Source of the DNA: Aliiglaciecola sp. 3_MG-2023
Lineage (GTDB): Bacteria > Pseudomonadota > Gammaproteobacteria > Enterobacterales > Alteromonadaceae
Assembly (NCBI RefSeq): GCF_030548205.1
Contig: NZ_JAUORV010000003.1
Coordinates: 62,001 to 126,000 of the forward strand
Length of the DNA: 64,000 bases
Direction: 5' to 3'
In this document: positions 35,831 through 43,702 of the stretch, in pieces
Layout: each line of letters starts with the position of its first letter
Position numbering within the stretch: position 1 is the first letter of the stretch
The notes under the pieces: model-generated
Told to the model about the DNA's origin: nothing
The model's database searches: none
The model's input: the letters and a program-made list of their open reading frames with translations, nothing else
Made by a program: the position numbers and the translations under genes

Positions 35831-36901
35831 ATGGACGCCAAGGATACGTTGACAGAACAATCCGAACACCACACTTCTAAACATCAACAACGGCAAGAAA
35901 CGAGGGATGTAGTTACCCCATACGCATTTGAGGTGGCCCCCGACTTGTTCGGTACACCTTTGGCCACTCCTTTTCGTCGCGGATTAGCGCTGGCTATCGA
36001 TTTAATCTTGGTGGCAATACTCTCTAGTGTTACTGGTAATGCACTGGCAATAATAGTGGCGATTCTACTGTGGGTAACCAGTCGAAGATTAAAACGTGAG
36101 AAACGACTGCCATGGGTTATTAATTTGGTGCGCATAACGGCAGGGATTTTAGTCATTGGTGGTATATTTGGTTTATTTCGTAACGATCCACCAACTTGGA
36201 TGACAGAGCAAGAGCAGCCAAGTGTGAGCTCGCGAGATGTGGTTGATGCGGTGATGTATACTGCTGCCTATGCAGCCTTAGTCAGTACAATTGATGAACA
36301 AATTGAACGAAAAGACTGTGCTGATTGGCAAGATTGTTGGAACGAAATAGGTAATAATTTGGTGGAAGATTTAGTTCAATTGGCCATCCCCAAACCTAAG
36401 AAAGTCGAAATGTTAGATGAATTTTTGCTGCAAAGTCAGCCTGGTTTAGATGATATTCAATATCAAGAATTAAAAACAAAATTACATGCAAAATTCGAGT
36501 TACTGCAATCTGAAATTGATCAACACGAGGCAGATGAAAAGGCCATTGTTGCTGCCACGCCAAAACCCAAATCGTTTCAGGATTACAGCATTGTCAGATT
36601 TTTTAATGATGTCGCTAAAGATTTAGGTTTAGGGTTTGGTTGGGCGGCAGTCTATTTTACTGGAACTATGGTGCTATTTCGTGGGCAAACCATTGGTAAA
36701 AAAGTATTTGGTATAAAAGTGATTAAACTCGACGGTAGTCGTTTAAATGTGTGGGAATCCTTTGGTCGTTATGGGGGATATGGCGCTGGTTTTGCCACCG
36801 GATTATTGGGATTTTTACAAATTTATTGGGATCCTAACCGACAGGCGATACAAGACAAGATCTCCGAAACCTTGGTGATTAGATTAAAAGCAAAACAATA
36901 A
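35831..36901 (+). CDS. RDD-family membrane protein with large central insertion
   Basis: A 356-residue inner-membrane protein. An RDD-like start FRRGLALAID (48-57) and two further helices (about 68-83 and 97-116) are separated from the RDD C-terminal half (GQTIGKKVFGIKV, 285-297, to DPNRQAIQDKISET, 334-347) by about 150 mainly hydrophilic residues, including CADWQDCW (163-170) and a coiled-coil-like stretch (about 190-240). The function of RDD proteins is generally unknown. It lies between the VWA and XdhC genes and is probably part of the same operon. Confidence 0.82.
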   Translation: MDAKDTLTEQSEHHTSKHQQRQETRDVVTPYAFEVAPDLFGTPLATPFRRGLALAIDLILVAILSSVTGNALAIIVAILLWVTSRRLKREKRLPWVINLVRITAGILVIGGIFGLFRNDPPTWMTEQEQPSVSSRDVVDAVMYTAAYAALVSTIDEQIERKDCADWQDCWNEIGNNLVEDLVQLAIPKPKKVEMLDEFLLQSQPGLDDIQYQELKTKLHAKFELLQSEIDQHEADEKAIVAATPKPKSFQDYSIVRFFNDVAKDLGLGFGWAAVYFTGTMVLFRGQTIGKKVFGIKVIKLDGSRLNVWESFGRYGGYGAGFATGLLGFLQIYWDPNRQAIQDKISETLVIRLKAKQ

Positions 36902-36911
36902 GCGACGTTGA

Positions 36912-37922
36912 ATGGCAAATGCATTTTCTAGCATTCTGAATATTTGGTATCCAAAAAAAGACGAATGTAAATGGGTCTTAGCCACCATTTTTGAGACTCA
37001 AGGCTCGTCGTATCGTAAGTCTGGCGCGCACATGTTAATCAATGACGTTGGTCAATATTATGGGCTGCTTAGTGGCGGTTGTCTGGAGTCCGATATAATG
37101 CTCCAAGCCCGCAGATGTTGGGATAACGACCAAGGTCGTATTGTTGAATACGATATGACCGAAGAACAGGATTTAGCTTGGCAACTAGGTATAGGCTGCG
37201 GAGGTTTGGTTAGAATTTTACTGCAACCAATCAGTGAAGATAATCGTTATTTGCAATTGCACAAAGTCTATCATCGTTTGTCAGACAATGGCTTTTGCCT
37301 ATATTCCCAGGAAATATCCAGTGGTCTACCGAATGTTGAGTACACAGAATTACCTCGCACTGCGCAAGCTAGTGTGGAGAAGGTTGAAAAAAATGGCAGG
37401 CTATTGTTACAACAAATCCTAAGACCGCCTATCAACTTATGTATTGTCGGTGCCGGAGTCGATGCCCGTCCCGTTGTTGATATAGCAGCCAAATTAGGCT
37501 GGCGTGTTAGGTTAATCGATCCCAGAGCTAGCCATGGAAGAAGTCATTACTTCCCCAGTGCATTCGCGATAATAAAACAACCAATGGCAACGCTAATCGA
37601 AAATGCTAATGAAGCAAGTTGGTTGGCGCAAACTGATGCTATCATCATTATGAGCCACAATATTAGTATTGATGCTCAGGCTTTAATATTGTCGTCAAAA
37701 AGTTCTGCTAAATATGTTGGTATGTTGGGACCTATTCATCGTACCGAACGGGTATTTGAACAAGCAGGGTTGAAGCGGGAGGATTTTGAGCTTCCGTTTG
37801 CGAACCCTATCGGATTGCGCTTAGGTGGAGAATTGCCAGAATCCATCGCCTTGTCTATGATTTCTGAAGTACACAGTTTTATGGCTCAACAAGATGCAAA
37901 GTCAATAAGCGGTATTGTGTGA
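36912..37922 (+). CDS. XdhC/CoxI-family molybdenum cofactor maturation protein
   Basis: A 336-residue protein with the XdhC_CoxI N-terminal motif GSSYRKSGAHM and SGGCLESDI (about 30-60), and a C-terminal Rossmann-like domain beginning LCIVGAGVDARPVV (about 175). XdhC proteins bind molybdenum cofactor, help sulfurate it, and deliver it to xanthine-oxidase-type enzymes. It starts 10 bases after the RDD gene; its stop overlaps the GTG of the next gene by four bases. Confidence 0.92.
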   Translation: MANAFSSILNIWYPKKDECKWVLATIFETQGSSYRKSGAHMLINDVGQYYGLLSGGCLESDIMLQARRCWDNDQGRIVEYDMTEEQDLAWQLGIGCGGLVRILLQPISEDNRYLQLHKVYHRLSDNGFCLYSQEISSGLPNVEYTELPRTAQASVEKVEKNGRLLLQQILRPPINLCIVGAGVDARPVVDIAAKLGWRVRLIDPRASHGRSHYFPSAFAIIKQPMATLIENANEASWLAQTDAIIIMSHNISIDAQALILSSKSSAKYVGMLGPIHRTERVFEQAGLKREDFELPFANPIGLRLGGELPESIALSMISEVHSFMAQQDAKSISGIV

Positions 37923-38530
37923 ATATTGTCAGTTTAATACTTGCTGCTGGTGAAGCTAAACGTTTTGGTAGCCTAAAACAATTAGCGGTCATTAACGGTC
38001 AATCAATGTTGAATACGGCGATAACACAACACAGACTCGCTGGAATAGATAAAATAGTGGTTGTATTAGGTGCCAAAGCGAATCGAATACAACAACAAAT
38101 TGATCCCTTGGTTGATGTTGTCTTAGCTCCAAATTGGCAATTGGGCATGGGGGAAAGTATTCGAGTTGGTGTGGATTTTATTAAACATCGAAGATATCCA
38201 AAGACGAGCAATATCTTAATTGGCTTAGGCGACCAAGTTGCAGTGAAATCAGCGCAGATTTTGAAATTGTGTAATGCGGTGAAATCTAACTCGACATCCA
38301 TTGTCGCCGCAGACTATGGGGATAATATAGGTGTTCCAGCTTGTTTTCCTGCCCATACTTTCAATGATTTGCTAAATTTAAATAGTACAAATGCTAATTT
38401 ACAAAAAGGCGCAAAGACGATTCTAAGCGCTTATAGACAAAATGTTGTCACGGTTAACATGCCTGAAGCACAACTTGATATAGATACGACTGAGGACTTG
38501 CGTCGCTGGTGCAACTTTTCCTCGCAATAA
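37919..38530 (+). CDS. Molybdenum cofactor nucleotidyltransferase (MocA/MobA-like)
   Basis: A 203-residue NTP transferase. The nucleotide-binding start is SLILAAGEAKRFGSLKQL (5-22), corresponding to the LAAGxSxRxGxxK pattern of MobA/MocA. In the context of a two-subunit xanthine-oxidase-type enzyme, a CTP-using MocA role that makes molybdopterin cytosine dinucleotide is the best inference. The start is GTG within the XdhC stop (GTGA). Confidence 0.88.
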   Translation: MNIVSLILAAGEAKRFGSLKQLAVINGQSMLNTAITQHRLAGIDKIVVVLGAKANRIQQQIDPLVDVVLAPNWQLGMGESIRVGVDFIKHRRYPKTSNILIGLGDQVAVKSAQILKLCNAVKSNSTSIVAADYGDNIGVPACFPAHTFNDLLNLNSTNANLQKGAKTILSAYRQNVVTVNMPEAQLDIDTTEDLRRWCNFSSQ

Positions 38531-38545
38531 CTTAGGAGCAATAAC

Positions 38546-39028
38546 GTGATTAATTTCAGTGTAAACGGTAAGCAGCAACAAGTGGATGTTGATCCGAATA
38601 TGCCTCTTTTATGGGTGCTTAGAGATTCTTTAGGGTTAACGGGAAGTAAGTTTGGGTGCGGTATGGCTCAATGCGGCGCTTGCACTGTGCACATTGACGG
38701 TCAACCCGTACGTTCCTGCGTTATGCCTATATCAGCTGTTGCAGGTAAGCAAGTTACTACCATCGAAGGATTATCCAATACCGGAGATCACCCAGTGCAA
38801 AAAGCCTGGATTGAACACAATGTTCCCCAATGTGGTTATTGTCAATCGGGGCAAATAATGAGTGCAGTTGCATTGTTATCCCAAAACGAAGCGCCTAGTG
38901 ATGAGGATATCGATAATTACATGCAGGGAAATATATGCCGTTGCGGAACTTACCCGCGAATTAAAGCGGCGATTAAAAGTGTCGCAAAAGGAGCAGATCT
39001 TGCTAAAAATGTAGGAGATGACGCATGA
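38546..39028 (+). CDS. 2Fe-2S subunit of aldehyde/isoquinoline-type Mo hydroxylase
   Basis: A 160-residue protein with two [2Fe-2S] domains. The plant-type cluster ligands are C38, C43, C46 and C58 ([11 protein letters not shown]...RSC); the second cluster uses C96, C99, C131 and C133 (QCGYCQSGQ...ICRCGTY). This is the small subunit of enzymes such as isoquinoline 1-oxidoreductase (IorA). GTG start with TTAGGAGC upstream. It overlaps the large-subunit ATG by four bases (ATGA). Confidence 0.93.
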   Translation: MINFSVNGKQQQVDVDPNMPLLWVLRDSLGLTGSKFGCGMAQCGACTVHIDGQPVRSCVMPISAVAGKQVTTIEGLSNTGDHPVQKAWIEHNVPQCGYCQSGQIMSAVALLSQNEAPSDEDIDNYMQGNICRCGTYPRIKAAIKSVAKGADLAKNVGDDA

Positions 39029-41268
39029 GCCATAAAATAGAAAATGTCAGCCGTCGACAGTTTTTAAAAGTGTCAGGGGTGGGGGCAAGTAGTTTTGTCT
39101 TGGCGAGTAGTTTAGGCTCTTTTGCTCCGGTTTGGGCGCAACAAAATCAAAATGATGTAGAGCTTAATCTTTTTGTTAGTATACATGCTGACAATAAAGT
39201 GGACATCATATGCCACCGCAGTGAAATGGGGCAGGGAGTGCGTACTTCGATTCCCCAAGTTGTGGCGGAAGAATTATGTGCAAAATGGGATCTCGTCTCT
39301 GTAGTACAAGGTCAAGCCAACAAGGAATACGGTAGTCAAAATACCGATGGTTCGCGCTCTATTCGGCGATTCTATACAACATTGAGGCAAATGGGAGCCT
39401 CTGCTCGAGCCATGCTTGAACAAGCGGCAGCAGATTTATGGAAAGTCGACGTCAATAGCGTGTACGCCGAACAAAGTTATGTGCATCATAAAGACTCAAA
39501 CCGTAAAGTGAGTTTTGGATACATCGCTGAAGCCGCCGGCAAGCTATCTCCCCCTAATCCTGACTCCTTAACTTTCAAATCTAAAAAAGACTTTAAACTC
39601 ATTGGTAAACCTGTTACAGGGATAGATTCAACCGAAATAGTCAGTGGTCAGGCTGAATTTGGACAAGACATTCGTTTGCAATCAATGGTGTATGCCAGTA
39701 TTGAACGAGCGAAAGTGTTAGGGGCGAAAGTAACCTCTTATGATGCTGATGCGGCCAAGTCCGTAAAAGGGGTTATCGATACCTTTAAAATGCCTGAACA
39801 GCCAATGCCAGTTGTGTTCCATCCCATGAATGGTGTGGCTGTGATTGCCAATAATACTTGGTCAGCGTTACAAGGCCGAAAAGCGCTCAATATTGATTGG
39901 GAGCTAGGTGACAATAGTCAACACAATACTCAGGAATATATCGCTGATCTAAAAGCCAATATAGTGAATAAAGGTAACCCCATCCGCGTGGAAGGAGACG
40001 TTTACTCTGACTTGGATCAGGCTACGGATACTCACAGTGCTACTTACAGTGTGCCTTACCTTTCCCAGGCGCCCATGGAGCCCTCAGCCGCTACTGCTGT
40101 GGTCAAAGATGGTAAGTGTGAAATTTGGGCGTGTACACAATCTCCCCAGGTGACTCAGCAAAATGTTGCCCAAGCCCTTGGTATCGAGCCTGAAAATGTC
40201 ACTGTCAACGTGACGTTTTTAGGAGGGGCATTTGGTAGAAAAGCAAAACCTGATTTTTCCATAGAAGCGGCTTTGTTAGCAAAGCAACTCAAGCGACCTG
40301 TAAAAGTTGTTTGGAGTCGTGAAGATGACATTCAACAGGGCTTTTATCACGCAGTCAGCGTACTACATGTAGCTGCCGCGATGGATGCCAAAAAACAGGT
40401 AACCTCTTGGCTGCAACGCACTGCTTTCCCGAGCATAAGCTGGACATTTACTGGCACTGTGGATGAACCCCAAACGGGCGAACTTTCCCTTGGATTTGGT
40501 GATGTGCCATTTAATATCCAAAATTTATCTTGTGAAACCCATAAGGCAACTGGCCATATTCGAATCGGGTGGATGCGTTCAGTAAGTAATATTCAACACA
40601 GTTTTGCCATAGGCTCTTTTGTCGATGAATTAGCGAGCAAGGCCGGTATATCGACCCATAAAATGTGGCATCAGTTGTTGGGTGAAGATCGCTTGCTTAA
40701 TCCAAAAACGGATGATTTTGATTATCAAAACTACGGTGAACCCCTGGAAGTGTTTCCCGTGGATATTAAGCGAATAAAAAAGGCACTGGATTTAGTTGTT
40801 GAAAAATCTGGTGCAAATCAGCCAACTCAAGAAAATGAAGGATGGGGGATTTGTGTCCACCGTAGTTTTGTCAGTTATTGCGCGGTAGCGACAAAAGTAA
40901 AGGTAGTGGATAACAAAGTAACGGTTTTAGAAGTTCACTCGGCTATCGATGCTGGTACTGTTGTCAACCCAGATCGTGTTCGTTCCCAACAGGAAGGCTC
41001 AATGATCTTCGGCTTATCTTTAGCCCTGTTAGGCGAGATTTCGGTAAAAGATGGTGCAGTCGAACAATCAAACTTCCATGACTATCAAGTGTTGCGGATG
41101 CACCAGTGCCCTAAAATAGAAACCTATATTATTGAATCAGACGCTCCTCCAGGTGGGGTAGGTGAACCAGGTACCCCACCAGTTGCGCCAAGTTTGGCCA
41201 ATGCCATATACCATGCCAGCGGAAAACGTATTCGAGACTTACCCATTAAAAATCATATGGCGGTGTAA
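39025..41268 (+). CDS. Molybdopterin-binding large subunit, Tat-exported (IorB-like)
   Basis: A 747-residue catalytic subunit. The N-terminus [10 protein letters not shown] (9-18) is a twin-arginine signal, so the folded enzyme is exported together with the Fe-S subunit. Two Mo-binding-domain segments are visible (MGQGVRTS near residue 70 and [10 protein letters not shown] near 395), and the catalytic base is Glu714 in GVGEPGTPP. No FAD subunit gene is present, which is typical of IorAB-like enzymes that pass electrons to a cytochrome. Substrate could be an aldehyde or N-heterocycle; it cannot be told from sequence. Confidence 0.92.
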   Translation: MSHKIENVSRRQFLKVSGVGASSFVLASSLGSFAPVWAQQNQNDVELNLFVSIHADNKVDIICHRSEMGQGVRTSIPQVVAEELCAKWDLVSVVQGQANKEYGSQNTDGSRSIRRFYTTLRQMGASARAMLEQAAADLWKVDVNSVYAEQSYVHHKDSNRKVSFGYIAEAAGKLSPPNPDSLTFKSKKDFKLIGKPVTGIDSTEIVSGQAEFGQDIRLQSMVYASIERAKVLGAKVTSYDADAAKSVKGVIDTFKMPEQPMPVVFHPMNGVAVIANNTWSALQGRKALNIDWELGDNSQHNTQEYIADLKANIVNKGNPIRVEGDVYSDLDQATDTHSATYSVPYLSQAPMEPSAATAVVKDGKCEIWACTQSPQVTQQNVAQALGIEPENVTVNVTFLGGAFGRKAKPDFSIEAALLAKQLKRPVKVVWSREDDIQQGFYHAVSVLHVAAAMDAKKQVTSWLQRTAFPSISWTFTGTVDEPQTGELSLGFGDVPFNIQNLSCETHKATGHIRIGWMRSVSNIQHSFAIGSFVDELASKAGISTHKMWHQLLGEDRLLNPKTDDFDYQNYGEPLEVFPVDIKRIKKALDLVVEKSGANQPTQENEGWGICVHRSFVSYCAVATKVKVVDNKVTVLEVHSAIDAGTVVNPDRVRSQQEGSMIFGLSLALLGEISVKDGAVEQSNFHDYQVLRMHQCPKIETYIIESDAPPGGVGEPGTPPVAPSLANAIYHASGKRIRDLPIKNHMAV

Positions 41269-41313
41269 AAACACATTTAGTGTTTTAAACGTGTGATTTA
41301 GGGCGAGTATAAC

Positions 41314-41349
41314 GTGAGTGATTGTCAAATATCATCGACAATCACTCAC
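41314..41349. repeat. Perfect 13-bp inverted repeat after the Mo-hydroxylase operon
   Basis: GTGAGTGATTGTC (41314-41326) and GACAATCACTCAC (41337-41349) flank a ten-base loop, 45 bases past the operon's last stop. It may terminate or stabilise the transcript, but there is no T-run. Confidence 0.55.
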
Positions 41350-41456
41350 TCTGTTGTCCTACTTAAATAGTCATTTAAAATGAAACCTCCATTTCAATTT
41401 ACATATACCTGAGTTAAACATGACAAGGCTATATCCAGAATACGATAAATGTTAAG

Positions 41457-41540
41457 GTGTTGAGTGAATCATTTGATTATTACCTTGCTGCCCAGCAGGA
41501 AAATTTAACACCTGTCGAAGGAAGTGTTGACGAATGTTGA
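41457..41540 (+). CDS. Possible 27-residue upstream ORF (weak)
   Basis: A GTG-initiated frame ends with a TGA that overlaps the start of the sulfotransferase gene (ATGTTGA). The peptide MLSESFDYYLAAQQENLTP... looks protein-like in composition, but there is no clear Shine-Dalgarno sequence. It could be a leader peptide coupled to the next gene, a relic of a lost gene, or chance. Confidence 0.2.
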   Translation: MLSESFDYYLAAQQENLTPVEGSVDEC

Positions 41541-42244
41541 TTTCTCACCAATATAATTTCATTTTTATTCATATTTATAAAACCGCTGGTACGTCAATTA
41601 TGAACGAGTTCGTACCTCATTCTCGACTCATTGATCGGTTGGCTTATCAAAATACCTTATCCAGACTGATATTTGGCCAGATTAACAATCTAATGGGGTG
41701 GAGCGATGATGGTATGAAGCAGTTTACCGGTCATCACAAGCACGCTAAAGCCCATGAAGTTGAAGATAAAATGGGAACTAAGGCATTTTCCTCATATTAT
41801 AAATTCTCGTTTGTGAGGAATCCTTTTGATCTTATTGTCAGCAAGTACTTTTATATTTTGCAATCTAAAAAGCATGTTTCACACAAAAAGGTGTTGAATA
41901 TGAGCTTTCTCGATTTTTTAAAATGGCACTTATCCAAAAAGCCGCCTCTTCAAATCGATTTTCTAATGAACCAACATAGAGATAGAAAGCTAGTTGACTA
42001 TATTGGTCGGTTTGAAAACCTTACTGAAGATACTAGCAAGATTAAGAAAAACCTTGGCTTGGAGGTTTCAAACGGGATAGAACATAGAAACCCTTCATTG
42101 AATCGTAAAAGTAAAAATTATCAGGACTACTATGATGATGAAAGTAAATCCCTTGTATCAAATTACTTTCAATTGGATTTAGAATTGTTAGGTTATAATT
42201 ATGATGGCGCCCAAGGCGATATGAAATTGATTACTCAATACTAA
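41534..42244 (+). CDS. Sulfotransferase family protein
   Basis: A 236-residue protein with the 5'-phosphosulfate-binding loop IYKTAGTS (14-21) and the 3'-phosphate-binding stretch FVRNPFDLIVSKY (about 94-106), the two defining PAPS motifs of sulfotransfer_2-type enzymes. RFENL near residue 155 is also typical. It would sulfate a glycan or other hydroxylated acceptor. There is no neighbouring polysaccharide gene to name the acceptor. It is a separate unit from the Mo operon, 265 bases away, and a weak terminator-like stem follows at 42309-42340. Confidence 0.85.
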   Translation: MLISHQYNFIFIHIYKTAGTSIMNEFVPHSRLIDRLAYQNTLSRLIFGQINNLMGWSDDGMKQFTGHHKHAKAHEVEDKMGTKAFSSYYKFSFVRNPFDLIVSKYFYILQSKKHVSHKKVLNMSFLDFLKWHLSKKPPLQIDFLMNQHRDRKLVDYIGRFENLTEDTSKIKKNLGLEVSNGIEHRNPSLNRKSKNYQDYYDDESKSLVSNYFQLDLELLGYNYDGAQGDMKLITQY

Positions 42245-42371
42245 ATACAGGTATGTAGTAAGAAAAATGATAGGGAGAACTTGCCTTTATAAAAGCAAAT
42301 AAATGTCCAAAGAGATGTATTAACTGCACTCAGTCTCTTTTATTTGTTAACAATGACCTTATAACTTAACA

Positions 42372-43124
42372 ATGACAGTCAAGCCATCTTTTAAATCAAG
42401 TATCATTGTAATCAGTTTTTTCATTGGTTTTTTATGGTGCATCAAATCATTTGAGTTACTATTTCATGTTGATCTTGGGTGGTTAGGAGTATATCCACAC
42501 AGTATTCGAGGTTTATTGGGAATATTAACCGCTCCCTTAATTCATGGCTCAGTAGAACACCTTTTTAATAATACCTTGTCTTTATTGATCCTTGGCGTTT
42601 TTATCGTTTATGGATACCCGCGATCACGATGGCGAGTCATACTCTTTGTTTGGATTTGTTCAGGTATAGGCGTTTGGCTATTTGCTAGAGATGCTTACCA
42701 TCTTGGCGCCAGTGGCTTAACCCACGGCTTGTTTTTCTTTTTGTTCGTTGTAAGCTTATTTCGGCGTGATAAAAGTTCCATCGCGATCATGATGGCTGCA
42801 TTTTTTTTGTATGGTGGCATGACCATGACAATTTTCCCACGACAAGAAAGTATATCTTTTGAATACCATCTATTTGGCGCTATATCTGGCACTATTGCAG
42901 CGCTTTTATGGCATAAAGTCGACCCTAAAGCGGCAATAAAACGTTATGAATGGGAAGAGCCAGAATCTCCTGACGACCCTTTTATTGGTGATCAGTGGTT
43001 ATATTCCAATGAATCTAATCTAAATCCCACTGAAAATGGCTCTGAATTAAATAACAGCGACGATAATAGTAAAGTCGATAGCCAACAAATAACAATATTA
43101 CCGACTCGAAAGGAGAAAGACTGA
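42372..43124 (+). CDS. Rhomboid-family intramembrane serine protease
   Basis: A 250-residue protein with about six helices (residues 9-190) and a long acidic cytosolic tail (about 185-250). The catalytic pair is Ser114 in LGASGLTHG and His166 in EYHLFGA; HGSVEHLFNN (58-67) is the conserved L1/TM2 motif. It cleaves membrane proteins within their helices. It is distinct from the rhombosortase at 27062. The stop directly abuts the thioesterase ATG, so the two are coupled. Confidence 0.9.
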   Translation: MTVKPSFKSSIIVISFFIGFLWCIKSFELLFHVDLGWLGVYPHSIRGLLGILTAPLIHGSVEHLFNNTLSLLILGVFIVYGYPRSRWRVILFVWICSGIGVWLFARDAYHLGASGLTHGLFFFLFVVSLFRRDKSSIAIMMAAFFLYGGMTMTIFPRQESISFEYHLFGAISGTIAALLWHKVDPKAAIKRYEWEEPESPDDPFIGDQWLYSNESNLNPTENGSELNNSDDNSKVDSQQITILPTRKEKD

Positions 43125-43580
43125 ATGTCTGAGCACAATAAGATGCAAGTGTTATTAAGAGTTCGTTATGCTGAATGTGACGCGCAACAAGTGGTATTTA
43201 ATAGTCGGTATGCGGAATATGTAGACTTAGCTGCCACTGAATTTATGCGAGCTGTGTTGGGCGGTTTTGATAAGTTGCTGGAACAGGGGTTAGATAACCA
43301 AGTAGTTAATCTCAATATTAGTTGGCAAGGCCCAGCAAAATTTGATGATGTAATTAGCATGGACGTATTTGTTTCAAAAGTTGGTACTTCTTCATTTACC
43401 TTGGATGTAGAGATGTTTCATCAAACCACTAAACAAGCCATATGCACTGCACAGGTAATTTATGTCATGGTGGACGCCAAGACATTTAAAAAGGTTGAAA
43501 TAAACCAAAAGTTGAAACATATATTACTAGCGGGCGCTCCTGACGCTAGCGTTAATCTTGCTGGTACTTTTGCCCCTTGA
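43125..43580 (+). CDS. 4HBT/YbgC-type acyl-CoA thioesterase
   Basis: A 151-residue hotdog-fold protein. The motif VRYAECDAQQVVFNSRYAEY (13-32) contains the catalytic Asp in the usual RYxExDxxxxVxxxxYxxY context of the 4-hydroxybenzoyl-CoA thioesterase family. It hydrolyses acyl-CoA of unknown chain type. AGGAGA lies in the end of the rhomboid gene. The shared transcript with a rhomboid protease is curious but may be accidental. Confidence 0.88.
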   Translation: MSEHNKMQVLLRVRYAECDAQQVVFNSRYAEYVDLAATEFMRAVLGGFDKLLEQGLDNQVVNLNISWQGPAKFDDVISMDVFVSKVGTSSFTLDVEMFHQTTKQAICTAQVIYVMVDAKTFKKVEINQKLKHILLAGAPDASVNLAGTFAP

Positions 43581-43636
43581 GTGGTGGTAGAACCTAATGG
43601 ATGATAGCTAATAAGGTACCCTGAAAAAGCATAAAA

Positions 43637-43668
43637 AAACGCCGGTGAATGTTTGTTCACCGGCGTTT
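43637..43668 (-). terminator. Rho-independent terminator of rne
   Basis: AAACGCCGGTGAA and TTCACCGGCGTTT form a 13-bp stem. On the minus strand it is followed by seven Ts, so it serves rne; on the plus strand the T-run is short, though it may also end the thioesterase transcript. Confidence 0.92.
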
Positions 43669-43702
43669 ATCTTGGTTGACTTTTTTGCTAGCGGTTATCT
43701 AG

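Noticed and set aside
41534-42244. Sulfotransferase gene as part of a horizontally acquired island
   Set aside because: No integrase, IS or tRNA neighbours and no clear composition break could be shown by eye.
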